From contig CAYUMU010000080.1 of the NCBI GenBank assembly GCA_964445985.1, positions 1-30,652 on the forward strand: a stretch of 30,652 nt of DNA. Reading direction: 5' to 3'. The position numbers were made by a program, and so were the translations under genes. The stretch's first letter is position 1; every line of letters begins with the position of its first letter. The notes below the pieces were generated by a model. The model did no database searches, was not told the DNA's origin, and saw only the letters and a program-made list of their open reading frames with translations. Below are positions 7,943 through 18,600 of this stretch, piece after piece. The DNA comes from CAYUMU01 sp964445985 (GTDB lineage: Bacteria; Planctomycetota; Planctomycetia; Pirellulales; S012-138).

Positions 7943-9289
7943 CTATTTTGCTCGGCGCGCGACCGCTGGCCGTTCCCCGTCGTCGCCTAGGCCGCCGTGG
8001 CCCCAGACGGCGATGTGCTGCTCGCGCTCGATCACGCGGTAGTCTTCGCCCGTGGCGGGGCTGGTTTTGAAGGTGGGCGGAGTTTGGCCGGCGGCCGTGG
8101 CCAGGGCAAGTGACCAGGCTTCGCTCCGAGCACGATCGAACGTGAACAATTTGTGCATCGGCTGGGCGTCGCGGAGCACCACTTCCAGGGCAATGATCGG
8201 ATAGTCGCCGTCGGTTCGCCGTGCTTCGCCCTCGCGCAGCCAGCGATCGATGAACTCTTTGCGGGCTGGCCAGGGTCCGGTGGAGCTTTGAATCAGGTCG
8301 CGAACGTGCTGGAGATAGAACCGTTGGTCGCGGTCGATTTGCTCGGGCTTGAGCTTGCGGATGGCGTTGGCCCGCTGCATGAGAATGGGTGCATCTTCCG
8401 AGGTGGTGAAGATCAGATCGAGCTGGCCGGCACGGATCAGTTCGTAGGTTTGCAGGCCCACAATGCGGTCGAGCCGGGCAGTGTCGGCATCACTGGGCCA
8501 GTCGGCCAGGTCGCGTTCCACCGCGGCGGCGAGTCGCTGCATTTGCTCCTGAGAAATCTGAGGGTGCTGGGCGAGTCGTTCCAGCACGCGAAAGGCCTCG
8601 GTTCGCAGGTGAACCGCTTCCAACCGGCAGGTGACGTGCGGTTCTTGGGCCAGCCAAGCTGCCCAGCGAAACATGGATTCGACCGAGTCGATGGCCGGTT
8701 CGAAATTGGCCTCAACCGGCAAGAGGTTCGCTTGCCGCCCCGAGTTCGATTCCGGGCGATCGATGATTGCCAACCGGCCGATCGCCGCCAAGCCTTCCAG
8801 CCGCACTGCCAAACGTACTGCGGCAATAAAATCGAGGTCGGCAATCAGCCCTTCGGCCGGATCGACGCCGAACGAACACTCAGATTTTAGTGAGGCAGTG
8901 AAAGCCTGATTTCGCGTGGCAGCATGGCGACCGCTCAACTCGGCCGCCATTTCGATGGTGGTGAGCGAAAGGGGAGCATCATCGGTGGGAAGGATCGCCG
9001 CTGCTTCGGCCGCTGCTTGGGCCACATCGTCTTGCGCGGCAATTTCGAAAATGGCCTTGGCCGCGTTGTCGGTCGGCGGCACGCTGGCGGTCGCCCATTG
9101 CCAGGGAAGCTGCCTTTGCTGCTGAAGCTGTGCCAACTCTTGCCGCAATTGCGGATCGGTGCGGGCCATGGTGGCCGGCAATTGCGTGTAAGGAGGCTGC
9201 CCAGCGGGATCGCTGGACTCGCGGCAACCGCACCAGACGAGCAGCAATAAACCTAGAAATAGCAAGCGGTTTCGACGGATTGCGCGCAC
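7943..9289 (-). CDS. exported hypothetical protein, probable lipoprotein
   Basis: The 448-residue product begins VRAIRRNRLLFLGLLLLVWCGC, a basic start, hydrophobic core and Cys pair, so export and probably lipidation are likely, though the -1 Trp/-1 Gly positions are not an ideal lipobox. The GTG start at 9289 is chosen because GAGGAG lies six bases upstream and the signal peptide begins there; an ATG 31 residues earlier adds no sensible sequence. The rest is mostly helical, Ala/Leu/Gln-rich, with a Gln-rich stretch (ELAQLQQQRQL) near residue 50, and shows no domain I can name. It ends VARRAK. It is followed by a 283-base gap to the kinase gene on the same strand. Confidence 0.7.
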   Translation of the reverse strand: MRAIRRNRLLFLGLLLLVWCGCRESSDPAGQPPYTQLPATMARTDPQLRQELAQLQQQRQLPWQWATASVPPTDNAAKAIFEIAAQDDVAQAAAEAAAILPTDDAPLSLTTIEMAAELSGRHAATRNQAFTASLKSECSFGVDPAEGLIADLDFIAAVRLAVRLEGLAAIGRLAIIDRPESNSGRQANLLPVEANFEPAIDSVESMFRWAAWLAQEPHVTCRLEAVHLRTEAFRVLERLAQHPQISQEQMQRLAAAVERDLADWPSDADTARLDRIVGLQTYELIRAGQLDLIFTTSEDAPILMQRANAIRKLKPEQIDRDQRFYLQHVRDLIQSSTGPWPARKEFIDRWLREGEARRTDGDYPIIALEVVLRDAQPMHKLFTFDRARSEAWSLALATAAGQTPPTFKTSPATGEDYRVIEREQHIAVWGHGGLGDDGERPAVARRAK

Positions 9290-9572
9290 GGGAAACTCCT
9301 CTTCCCTGAGGGGGCGCAGTAAAGAGGGGGCGGCCCCGGAGAGGTGCATGCTACTGCCGATGGCCGCTGGGAAGAAGAGCAACCCGGGGCGGGGCCGAGC
9401 CGCGAATGCTCCGTTTCATTCGCAGGAGAGCAGCGAAGAAGAGCTTCCTGGTTTGCAATTCGCTTCCAAACACCTGGGAATCGAAGAGCCGTATTCGCCG
9501 CAACTGGATTCCCGCCCCCCATCTGCATGAGGGCAGGCGTAGCGGGAATGATGGATAATGATCGACGAGCAC

Positions 9573-11438
9573 CTAGGGCGTGCGGCGGCTTTCATAATAG
9601 CGGCTGAGCGCTCGCACGCGCGATACCTGGTAGGCGACCATGCACCCGATCAGGCAAAGCCCGACGAGCACGTAAACGTGGCGATCGAAGTCGGGGTCGA
9701 ATACAGGTCGCTGCGGCATAGGTATGGCATAGTACCTGAAGATCAAACCGCTGTAGGCCAGCAGCGAGGCCGCCGTGGCGAAATACACCATGCGGATTTG
9801 AAACCACAGGCCCGAGGCGACGATCACCAGCGGAAACCCCAGCACCATGGGACTCGCCACGCCGTCGGCAACCAATAGAATTCCGGTGAGCCCTAGCACA
9901 TCGGTGGCCGCCCACCCATAGCGGGCCACCATTGCCCACTGCGGCCGCCGCAGCAACCGCTGAAATAGCACCGACATCACAGCCCAGCAGGCCAGCACCG
10001 CGGTCACCAGCCAATGAAAGCGGGCATCGACCACGCCGAGCAAGTAATTGATCGATTCCACCGTATAAAGCACAGCCATGGCCCCCAGCCGCGTGGCGAG
10101 GGCCGGCTCACGACGTCCCCAGCGCCACACGCGCAACCGCACGCTGGGCGGCTGCGCTTCCACGGCTTCGCCGCGAAGGTAGCGTTCCAGGTCGTCGGCC
10201 AGTTCGGCCGCGGTGCCGTAGCGCTCGGCTGGCGACTTTTCCAAACACTTCAGGCAGATGAGCTCCAACTCGGCCGGAACCTTGGGATTGCGCTGCCGGG
10301 GCAACTGCGGCTCGCGCTCGATGACTTGCACCAGGGTGTCGAGCGGGTTGTCTTCGCGGAAGGGGGGACGGCCGGTGAGGATTTCGTAGAGAATGACGCC
10401 CAGGCTGTAGACATCGCTGGCGGGGCCAACATCTTGCCGGCCGGTGGCTTGCTCGGGCGACATGTAACTGGGCGTGCCGGTGATGACGCCCGTGGCGGTG
10501 TGCGGATCGTCGCCCGCCAGCATTTTGGCCAGGCCAAAATCGGTGACGTAGGGCTCGCCGGCAGCATCGATGAGCACGTTGCCGGGTTTGAGGTCGCGAT
10601 GAATGATGTGGTTCTGGTGCAAATGGTGCACGGCCCTGGCGACCGCGGCCAGAGTTTGAGCGCCTTCATCGGGCGAGGGCCGCGCTACCGCGAGCCGTTC
10701 CGCCAGGCTTTGGCCGCGCACGTATTGCATGGCAAAGTAGTGTTGGCCTTCGACCTCTCCCACGTCGAAGATTTGCACCACGTTGGCATGCGTGAGGGCC
10801 GCCGCCGCTTGGGCCTCGGCGCGGAACCGTCGCACCTGTTCATCCGAAGCGAGCTGGCTGGCCAGGATCATTTTGACCGCGACATGCCGGTTCAAGCCCG
10901 GCTGCCGAGCCAGGTAGACCACGCCCATCCCGCCGCGCCCCAGTTCGTAGAGCAATTCATAGGCGCCGAACTGCTTGCAAGGCGGACGACGGTAACCGTC
11001 GACGTACTCGCCATCGGTCACCGGCATGACCTGGCTGGAAGACAACGCCAGCGTGGGGTCGTGGCTGCCGACGCCGTCGCCCAGGGTGAGTTTGGAATCG
11101 GAGCCCTGCGCGCGATCGCGATGGACGGTCGGGCTCTTTGCGGATTGATCGCGAACGGGAAGATCAGGCGCAGGGCCTTCGAGCGATTCACGAACCAGCA
11201 GCTCGATCTGCTGTGATTCGTCTTCCGCCGGGGCCAAAGCCTCGAGCGCGTGCAGGCAATCGAGGTAAGGCTTCAACTGAGGGCATTGCTGCAGACACGC
11301 GTCGGGGTCGGGCGCCTGGCCGTTGTGAAGCTGATCCAGGTAGTCCTGCAACAGCTGCAACGAAGGCTTATCGAGCTCGGGTTCCGCGTGGGGATCGGGC
11401 GGATCGAGGCTAGGGGGATTCTTAGGTGGGCCATCCAT
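9573..11438 (-). CDS. membrane Ser/Thr protein kinase (PknB-like)
   Basis: The 621-residue protein has a 155-residue Pro/Asp/Gln-rich leader, then a Hanks-type kinase domain at ~157-425. Visible motifs are the glycine loop GRGGMGVVY (167-175), Lys189 in VAVKM, HRDLKPGN with Asp282, DFG at 300-302, SPE at 327-329 and SDVYSLGVILYE. All catalytic residues are present. The C-terminal part (~450-605) contains about six hydrophobic helices and no PASTA, WD40 or TPR sensor, then a short basic end. It should phosphorylate Ser/Thr on unknown partners at the cytoplasmic membrane. ATG 11438 is preferred over the upstream ATG at 11558 because AAGGGG lies just before it and the first 40 residues of the longer form look non-coding. 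It is divergent from the TPR-type gene. Confidence 0.9.
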   Translation of the reverse strand: MDGPPKNPPSLDPPDPHAEPELDKPSLQLLQDYLDQLHNGQAPDPDACLQQCPQLKPYLDCLHALEALAPAEDESQQIELLVRESLEGPAPDLPVRDQSAKSPTVHRDRAQGSDSKLTLGDGVGSHDPTLALSSSQVMPVTDGEYVDGYRRPPCKQFGAYELLYELGRGGMGVVYLARQPGLNRHVAVKMILASQLASDEQVRRFRAEAQAAAALTHANVVQIFDVGEVEGQHYFAMQYVRGQSLAERLAVARPSPDEGAQTLAAVARAVHHLHQNHIIHRDLKPGNVLIDAAGEPYVTDFGLAKMLAGDDPHTATGVITGTPSYMSPEQATGRQDVGPASDVYSLGVILYEILTGRPPFREDNPLDTLVQVIEREPQLPRQRNPKVPAELELICLKCLEKSPAERYGTAAELADDLERYLRGEAVEAQPPSVRLRVWRWGRREPALATRLGAMAVLYTVESINYLLGVVDARFHWLVTAVLACWAVMSVLFQRLLRRPQWAMVARYGWAATDVLGLTGILLVADGVASPMVLGFPLVIVASGLWFQIRMVYFATAASLLAYSGLIFRYYAIPMPQRPVFDPDFDRHVYVLVGLCLIGCMVAYQVSRVRALSRYYESRRTP

Positions 11439-11697
11439 GGGAACCCCTTGCAGGTGTCGCCAACCGCGCGAATGCGTTTCTGGGGATGGGGCGCTTCGCT
11501 CCCACTCGTTGGACCAAGGAACGGGTACTTGCCAACCGCTTCTCCCAACATGGTACAATGCTGGCTGACAAAATGAAAAGTCCTGGCATGTTTGGCCTGA
11601 TTTTGTGTCGAGCGCTCCTCCGCGGTCTGGCCCACCGCGGAAAATTCAGCGCGTCGAAGGCAGCGGAATCATTCAACGCATCTCGCGGGAGAAAGTC

Positions 11698-12831
11698 ATG
11701 CAACCTGCAACATCGTGGCTGGGAATGGCCGCGCTGGCTTTGCTGCCGGTGGCCATTGGTGGCGAAGCGGCTCGCGCCCAGTCGCCCATCCTTACTCCGC
11801 AACAAGCCGCGCGGCAGTCTTATTTGCGGAATGAACCGTTGCGGGAAAATCGCGCGCGGCTGCAGATCGACGCCATCGACACCATGCGTTGGTGGGGCGG
11901 TTTGCCGAGCCGGTACACGGGACTCCGCGGCGCCCCGAGCCTGGCGGCCATTTATTCGGGCGCAACCACAGGGCTCGTGGATGGCAATTATGTCTTCGAG
12001 CCTTGGCCGTACGTGCCCGGCGATATCTTTGGCTTTCAATGGGACGACCTGGTTGCGCAGCCGATTGGCAATCGAATCACGTTCAACGGTCCCAACCGCT
12101 ACACCTACGAGCCCGTTTTTCCCCAGCCGCAAGAAGTTGCCCCGCCAGCCGCCGCCGTGGTGGCCGAGCGAGGGCCGGCGGTTGCCGCCGCCACGCCTGC
12201 GGTGCCTCCTCTGCTGGCTCGACCGCCGTTCGACCCTGCGCCGTTCGACCCTGCGCCGTTCGACCCTGCGCCGTTAGGCCCAGGCGCGCCGGGCGGCGAC
12301 GGGCTGGGGCCGGTGCTTCCGCCCGATCAAGCCTTGGCCGAGGCCTCGCGAACCTTTCGACGCGGCGATTCCCAAGGCGCCCTAACGCTGATTGAGCAAG
12401 TGCCGCCGCAGGCGCCCAAACGCCCTCTCGCCGAATTGCTCAAGTCGCACGCCCTGTTCGCGATTGGAGAGTTTGAAGAGTCGGCCAATGCCTTGCGGAT
12501 TGCGCTCGCTCAGCTGCCGCCCCAGAAATGGGGGCTGATTATGAAGAGCTTCCGCGACTACTACCCAAATACCGATCGATACACCGAGCAATTGCGGGCC
12601 CTGGAAGCTTTCGTGGCTCGAGAACCTCGCTCGGCCGCCGGACGGTTCCTGCTAGGCTACCATTACGGCTATCTTGGCTACGCCCCCGAGGCGGCGGCCG
12701 AGTTGCACCAGGTGTTGCTGCTATCGCCGGGCGACAACTTGACGAACGCCTTGCTTGGCGTTTTCGAGCCCGTGGAAGCGGCGCCAGCCCCGAGGGAGCC
12801 CCAAGCGGCGGCGGGCCGCAGGGTTTTCTAA
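11698..12831 (+). CDS. exported TPR-type protein with short Pro-rich repeats
   Basis: The 377-residue product has a signal peptide (ATSWLGMAALALLPVAIGGEAARAQ, cleavage after ~28). A WWGGLPSRYTGLRG region follows, then a Pro/Ala linker containing three PFDPA units, and a C-terminal part from ~210 whose helix pairs resemble TPRs (ALAEASRTFRRGDSQGALTL, LLKSHALFAIGEFEESANAL, FLLGYHYGYLGYAPEAAAEL). It is probably periplasmic and scaffolds other proteins. ATG 11698 is used because GGGAGA lies close upstream and the signal peptide begins there; the frame is open upstream to ~11605 but without a ribosome site. Nothing further identifies the role. Confidence 0.8.
   Translation: MQPATSWLGMAALALLPVAIGGEAARAQSPILTPQQAARQSYLRNEPLRENRARLQIDAIDTMRWWGGLPSRYTGLRGAPSLAAIYSGATTGLVDGNYVFEPWPYVPGDIFGFQWDDLVAQPIGNRITFNGPNRYTYEPVFPQPQEVAPPAAAVVAERGPAVAAATPAVPPLLARPPFDPAPFDPAPFDPAPLGPGAPGGDGLGPVLPPDQALAEASRTFRRGDSQGALTLIEQVPPQAPKRPLAELLKSHALFAIGEFEESANALRIALAQLPPQKWGLIMKSFRDYYPNTDRYTEQLRALEAFVAREPRSAAGRFLLGYHYGYLGYAPEAAAELHQVLLLSPGDNLTNALLGVFEPVEAAPAPREPQAAAGRRVF
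12226..12275 (+). repeat. 15-bp in-frame tandem repeat (PFDPA)
   Basis: Three identical 15-base units (12226-12240, 12241-12255, 12256-12270) are followed by five bases of a fourth. Each encodes Pro-Phe-Asp-Pro-Ala in the linker of the TPR-type protein. Perfect identity at the DNA level points to recent slippage. Confidence 0.9.
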
Positions 12832-12914
12832 GATAGTTCTACGTCTCGCCCTCATTGCCAGGCGACGGCCTCTCGACCGACTCGCCAACTTCGCAAGGTT
12901 TCTTCACACTGCCC

Positions 12915-13373
12915 ATGCACGAACACTACATGAGGTTGGCGCTGCGGCAAGCCGAAGCGGCGATGGACGAAGACGAAGTGCCGGTGGGCGCGATCATTGT
13001 GTGCGGCGGTCAAGTGGTTGCCGAGGGTCGCAATCAGCGCGAGCAACTGCAAGACCCCACGGCCCATGCGGAGATGATCGCCATTACCCAGGCGGCCGCG
13101 TCCTTGGGTTCTTGGCGACTGGAGGACTGCACGCTGTATGTCACGCTCGAGCCCTGCCCGATGTGCGCGGGGGCGATTGTGCAGGCACGGGTTCCACAGG
13201 TGGTGTTCGGCGCCTACGACCCCAAGGCCGGAGCAGCCGGTTCGCTCTATAATGTGCTCAACGACGAGCGTTTGAACCACCGCTGCGAGGTGGTCGCGGG
13301 GTTTCAAGCCGAGACTTGCGGCCGGCTGCTGAGTGAGTTCTTTCGTCGCCAACGCCGGTTGGGCAAGAAATAG
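12915..13373 (+). CDS. tadA: tRNA-specific adenosine deaminase TadA
   Basis: The 152-residue protein has the full zinc deaminase signature: His51 and Glu53 in TAHAEM, and Cys81/Cys84 in LEPCPMCAGAI, with VPVGAIIV at 22-29 and the GAYDPKAGAAGS loop typical of TadA. It converts the wobble adenosine 34 of tRNA-Arg(ACG) to inosine, and is normally essential. Length and motifs are standard. ATG 12915 is chosen because TadA proteins start just before the HYMRLAL helix; the frame extends upstream to a TTG at 12855 but the extra 20 residues are not family-like. It lies 83 bases after the TPR-type gene and converges with the sulfatase gene. Confidence 0.95.
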   Translation: MHEHYMRLALRQAEAAMDEDEVPVGAIIVCGGQVVAEGRNQREQLQDPTAHAEMIAITQAAASLGSWRLEDCTLYVTLEPCPMCAGAIVQARVPQVVFGAYDPKAGAAGSLYNVLNDERLNHRCEVVAGFQAETCGRLLSEFFRRQRRLGKK

Positions 13374-13402
13374 CCGGCCACCGGTATTTTTTCGCGGGAT
13401 AG

Positions 13403-15262
13403 CTACGGCGCGGCGTGGGTTTCGGCAAACCACTCGGCGGCCCGTTGCACGTAGTTATCTTTGGATCTCTTGGCGGCCTGTTCCACGGCGGGGAGCAATG
13501 TTCCCGCGTTGCTAACCGACTCTTGCAGCACGTTGATCGCGTGCAGCGCCACTTTGGGATTGGGATCTTGCAGGGCCGCCTTGAGCACGGGCAAAGCCTG
13601 ATCGGGATGGCCGCCGACCGCCACGGCTTCGGCCGCGGCGATGCGCACGTCGGGCGACGGATCGAGCAGGCATTTGCGTACCGCGGATTTTGTTTCGTCG
13701 GCAAACGGTCGGTGAATGATGCAACCCACGGCGCCCCAGTAGCGGATGCCGGCATCCTTTGAAGCGAGCATCGTCACCAACGGCTCGGAATCCGGCCCCA
13801 AGCGGCCGGTGGCCGTTTCGGCGGCGCTGATGAGTTGCTCGAGCGGGTAGCGATTGGCGTCGTGCGTCATGTCGTAAATGCTGCCGTCGCCGGCCCGGCT
13901 AAGCATTTCGCCCTCGGGCAGAAAGCCCGCGTCGCGAACCTGGAGCAGATGCGCGCGATTGGCGGCCCTCATTCTTTCGAGCGTTTCTTGATACTTGGGA
14001 TCGCTGGCAAGGTTGTTCACTTCCCAGGGGTCGGCCGAGGTATCGTACAGTTCTTCGGTGGGCTTTGGTTCCCAGAAGGCGCGTTGGGCGGCGTTGGCCT
14101 TGCCTGCTTTGTAAACCTGTTCCCACGAACGCGTGGCGGGCATGATCCAAAGATAGTTGAGGTGCTGACCGTAAACGCGGTGCGGCATGTAGTTGCGAAT
14201 GTAGTTGAATTGCTTGTCATGTACCCCGCGCATCATGTCGTAACGCTCGTCCATGCGACCGCGAAAGGTATGCACATACTCGCGCGGCTCGGCGGCGTGC
14301 TTCCCCAGGAAGGCTTGCCCTTGCATCACTTGGGGAACCTCCAAGCCAGCCAGGCTGAGCACGGTGGGGGCGAGATCGACGCAACTGACCAGCCGATCGG
14401 TTTCGGTGCCTGCCTTGCCGGGCGCCAGGTGTTGGAACCTGGTGGGGAACCGCGCCACCATTGGGATATGCACGCCGGTGTCGTAGAGGAACCGTTTGCT
14501 GCGGGTGAGAATTCCGCCGTGGTCGGCGTAATAGAACACAATGGTGCTATCCGCGAGCCCGTCGCGCTCGAGCTCGTCCAAGATTTGCCCTACCTGGGCA
14601 TCCATGCGCGTGATGATGTCGTAGTATTCGACCCAGTTGCTGCGAATCTCCGGCGTATCGGGGTGATACGGCGGCAGCGGCAATTTGGATTCTAAGTGCT
14701 TGGGCAGCACCTTGCTCTTGTGCAGCGAGCTCTCGTGCGACGTGCCAATATTAAAGACACTGAAAAATGGCTGGCCCGGTTCGCGATTGCGATAGTGGCC
14801 GCCGGTCATGGCGTTCCACGCATCTTTATTTACGGGGGCAAAGTTGTAGTCGGTCTTGCTGTTGTTCGAGCAGTAGTAACCAGCCTGGCGCAGATAGTGC
14901 GGAAACATGCGAACCGCCTCGGGCAAGCGATTGGTGCTGCGCATGTGCAGCGTGCCGAGCGACGAGGCGTAGCAGCCCGTAATGATGGTGGAACGGTTGG
15001 GAGCGCACACGGGGGCGTTGGCAAACGCGTTGCGGTACAACACGCCCTGTTTGGCCAGGCCGTCGATTCGCGGGGTGTTGGCGAATTCATCGCCGTAGCA
15101 ACCGAGATAAGGTCCGTTGTCTTCGCTCACAATCCACAGAATGTTGGGGCGGTCAACAGCGGCCGCGGAGGCTGTGGGATCGGCTGCTGTCAAGGGGCAC
15201 GCGATGCCGACCATGCAGGCCCACACAGTCACCCAGCAAACGCCATGGATAATCCGCCGCAT
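13403..15262 (-). CDS. secreted Cys-type sulfatase with HEAT-like C-terminus
   Basis: The 619-residue protein has a signal peptide (1-~27, ending PLTAADP), then an alkaline-phosphatase-fold sulfatase domain. Metal-site residues appear in SEDNG (46-50), and CAPNR at 86-90 is the CxPxR signature whose Cys is turned into formylglycine by the maturation enzyme. YADHGG and the TGVHIPMVARFP strand also fit. Residues ~490-619 are helical repeats (DAGIRYWGAVGC, SPDVRIAAAEAVAVGG, NPKVALHAINVLQ) like HEAT repeats. It should hydrolyse sulfate esters of a sugar polymer outside the cytoplasm; the substrate cannot be predicted. ATG 15262 has GAGG just upstream and begins the signal peptide; a longer frame to 15562 is not family-like. 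Confidence 0.93.
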   Translation of the reverse strand: MRRIIHGVCWVTVWACMVGIACPLTAADPTASAAAVDRPNILWIVSEDNGPYLGCYGDEFANTPRIDGLAKQGVLYRNAFANAPVCAPNRSTIITGCYASSLGTLHMRSTNRLPEAVRMFPHYLRQAGYYCSNNSKTDYNFAPVNKDAWNAMTGGHYRNREPGQPFFSVFNIGTSHESSLHKSKVLPKHLESKLPLPPYHPDTPEIRSNWVEYYDIITRMDAQVGQILDELERDGLADSTIVFYYADHGGILTRSKRFLYDTGVHIPMVARFPTRFQHLAPGKAGTETDRLVSCVDLAPTVLSLAGLEVPQVMQGQAFLGKHAAEPREYVHTFRGRMDERYDMMRGVHDKQFNYIRNYMPHRVYGQHLNYLWIMPATRSWEQVYKAGKANAAQRAFWEPKPTEELYDTSADPWEVNNLASDPKYQETLERMRAANRAHLLQVRDAGFLPEGEMLSRAGDGSIYDMTHDANRYPLEQLISAAETATGRLGPDSEPLVTMLASKDAGIRYWGAVGCIIHRPFADETKSAVRKCLLDPSPDVRIAAAEAVAVGGHPDQALPVLKAALQDPNPKVALHAINVLQESVSNAGTLLPAVEQAAKRSKDNYVQRAAEWFAETHAAP

Positions 15263-15654
15263 GTCCTCACCTCGTAGCTCAATGATTCGATTGAAAGGAG
15301 GGGAATTCGCGGAAAAACGGGCGCGATCCCCCGAGTGGGGCAACCTCGATCGATAAACCGGGTCCCCCCGCGCGCGCTGTTGGGGACGAGCAAACGACAG
15401 CGGCCCCCCCCCGCTGGCAGCGATTGGATTGATTATAACCACCGCCGCAGGGCCGATGTGCGATTGACGCCCAAGTTCACTGAATCCGATCAACCCATAC
15501 AACCGATCGTCTTTAGATGCCCACGGCAGTTCCGCGCGGCCGACGACAAAGTGGGGCTTCACGCAACCTAGATTTGACTACGCGCTATTGCCCCCCCGGA
15601 GCGAGAGTTCCGGGAGCGCATTCCATCCTTTACCCCTAGGCGACGCCAGACGAT
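15263..15654. other. divergent intergenic region between sulfatase and fliD
   Basis: This 392-base region should hold promoters for both genes. The sulfatase ribosome site (GAGG at ~15264-15270, minus strand) is visible. No convincing sigma-54 or sigma-28 promoter for fliD was found; a TGGCAG-like match near 15415 lacks the second element. No gene was seen. Confidence 0.5.
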
Positions 15655-18600
15655 ATGGGACGCATCACGTCCAACATCGGCCTGATCACGGGATTGCCCA
15701 TCACCGACACCGTCAATCAATTGGTGTCGGTGCAGGCCCGTCCGCGCGATTTGCTCGTTTCGCGAAACGAAGTCGCCTCGGCCCAAAATGAGGGCCTGAC
15801 GGCGATCACGGGTCTCATGCTGGCATTGCAGTCGCTGACGCGCAATCTCGGCAAGGCCGCGCTGTTTACCGAAACCAAGGCCAGCAGCAGCGCCACCACG
15901 GCGCTTTCGGTTACGGTGACCGGTCAACCCACGGTGGGAACCTATAGCTACACCCCCGTGCAGACGGCGCAAGCCCACCAGGTGGTGAGCTCGGGCTTGA
16001 ACAGCAAGACCTCGGCCCTGGGCGGCGGCGCATTCACCTTTCGCAATGGTGGCGAGGTGGATGAAGGATTGAGTCTCGACTTGATCAACGGCGGGGCCGG
16101 TTTTCAACGCGGCAAAATCCGCATCACCGATCGTAGCGGCGCCAGCGAAGAAGTGGATTTGCGGTATGCCCGCACCGTGGACGATGTGCTTCAAGCCATC
16201 AACACGGCCAGCAAAATCAATGTTACAGCGAGTGTGTCGGGCGATCGCTTCGTGCTGACCGACAACACCAGCCAAACAACTTCTAACCTCAGGGTGCAAG
16301 AAGTTGGCGGCAAACAGTCGGCCGCTTCGCTGGGACTGGCGGGCGTGAACGTGGCCGCGGACAGCGCGCAGGGGAGCGATATTGTTTCGCTAGGTCGCGA
16401 CCTGCGGCTGGACGTGCTCAACGATCGCACCGGTGTTGCCATCGACGGCGCGCTGCCCGACCTGACGGTTTCGCTGCGGGATGGCACGAGCACGACCATC
16501 GACCTGCGGCCGCTCGATAATTCCACGCTGCATGCCGCTGGCACAACCACGGCCGCCGCCGGATTGAACGGGCAGGTGCGGTTCACGGCCCGCAATGTGG
16601 GCTCGGCGTCGGCAGGCGTGAATGTGGTCTTTCAAGACAATGCCAGCATTACCGCGGGCAACGAAACCGTGGCTTACGACGCTGGCAGCAAGACGCTCAC
16701 TTTCCAGATCGATGCTGGCTCCACGACCGCGGCCAACATCACCGCGGCCCTCAACAACGACGCCACCGCCAACCAGCAATTCACCGCTTCGCTGGCGACC
16801 GGGAGTAGCGGCGCTGGCTTGATCCATACGGCCGATACGGCCACAACGGCGCTACCGACCACGGCGCCCTCGGAACAAACACTGGGCGACGTGGTGGACG
16901 CGATCAACCGGGCCATTCCCGCCAAACTCAAGGCGGAAATTTCCGGCGATCGAATCGTGCTGACCGATCTCAGCACAAACAATGGTGGAACATTTGCAGT
17001 TACCGCCCCCCACGATTCGCCCGCACTAGAAGCTCTGGGCCTGGCGAGCGCGGCCAACGGCGACACGCTGGAGAGTCGGCGGCTGATTTCGGGGCTCAAG
17101 ACGTCGCTCGTGTCTCAGCTGAATGGCGGCAAGGGGCTGGAACTCGGTTCGCTAGACATCACCGATCGCGCCGGGGTGAGCGCCAGCATTGATCTATCAA
17201 GCGCCGAAACCATTGACGACGTGTTGTCGGCCATCAATAGCGCCGGCACGGGCGTCGTCGCCGAAATCAACGCGGCCCGCAACGGAATTCAGCTTCGCGA
17301 TACCTCGGGCGGCACGCTAAGCAACTTTATCGTGGCCAGCGGCGGAGCTTCAAACACGGCCGAGGCCCTGGGGATCGCGCGCAATGGAGCGGATCGGAAG
17401 GTCAACAGCGGCACGCTCAACAAGCAGGTCGTCAGCGAAAACACCAAGTTATCGGATCTGAATGGTGGAGCGGGCATCGCCAAGGGAGCCATTCGCATCA
17501 CGGCCTCGAACGGCGCGAGCTTCCGCGTGAACCTGGCGGGCGAATCCGTCTCGACCTTGGGCAATGTGATCAGCGAGATCAACCGGATTGCCGTCGGGGT
17601 GAAAGCCAAACTGAACGACGCGGGCGACGGGATCTTGCTCTACGACACCGCTGGCGGCTCGGGAACCTTGACCGTAACCGAAGAAGGGAGCACGACCGCC
17701 GCCAGCTTGGGCTTGCTGGGGCAGGGCGTGGAGACCGACGTCGACGGCCAAACGCGGCAAGCCATCAATGGCAGCACCACCCACAAAGTGACGCTTGACG
17801 CCGACGACACACTGGAAGACCTGGTGACGGCCATCAATCAACTGGGGGCGGGCGTCACGGCTTCGATCTTGAACGACGGCTCCAGCTTGCAGCCATTTCG
17901 GTTGCTGATCACCAGCAATCGAACCGGCGAAGCCTCGCGGCTGCTGGTCGATTCGGAAGGCTTGCCATTCAGCTTTGAAACGGCTGCCCCGGCTCGCGAT
18001 GCCCTGTTGCTGCTGGGATCCGCTGGCGGCAACGATACCGGAATTCTCACGGCCAGCAGCAGTGGCGCCTTCGCCGACCTCATCCCCGGGGTTTCCGTCA
18101 AGCTGCTGCAAGCCCAAGAGGCATCGGTGACCATCTCCGTGGAAACCTCAACCACCAAACTGGTGGCCGGCGCGCAAGCCTTTGTGGACGACTACAACAG
18201 CCTGCGCAAAGGATTGACGGCCTTAACGGCCTTTGACACCGACAAAGGAAGGGGCTCGATCCTCTCGGGCGACGGCACGTTGCTCCGTTTGGAATCCGAC
18301 GTCAATCGCTTGCTGAGCAGCCGGTTTTTCGGGGTTGGCAAGGTGCAATCGCTGGGCGAGTTGGGCATTACCTTCAAAGACGATGGCACGCTGGAACTCG
18401 ATGCCGATGCCCTGAAGGCCAAGTTTGCCGATGACCCTACCGCGGTTCAGGACTTTTTCACGAAGAAAGACGTGGGCTTCTCGCCGAAGCTCGACAAGTT
18501 GCTCCAGCAGTTAGCGGGCGAAGATAATTCGCTGCTGGTGAACCGTTTGGATACACTGGCCCGCAAGATGGAGCTCAACGCGAAGCGCATTGATGAAATG

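Noticed and set aside
9290..9382. ATG start at 9382 for the lipoprotein
   Set aside because: The GTG at 9289 has GAGGAG at the right distance and directly begins the signal peptide.
12226..12275. CRISPR-like short repeats
   Set aside because: The units are contiguous, without spacers, and in frame inside a gene.
15410..15430. Sigma-54 promoter for fliD
   Set aside because: TGGCAG is present but the TTGC half at the correct spacing is not.
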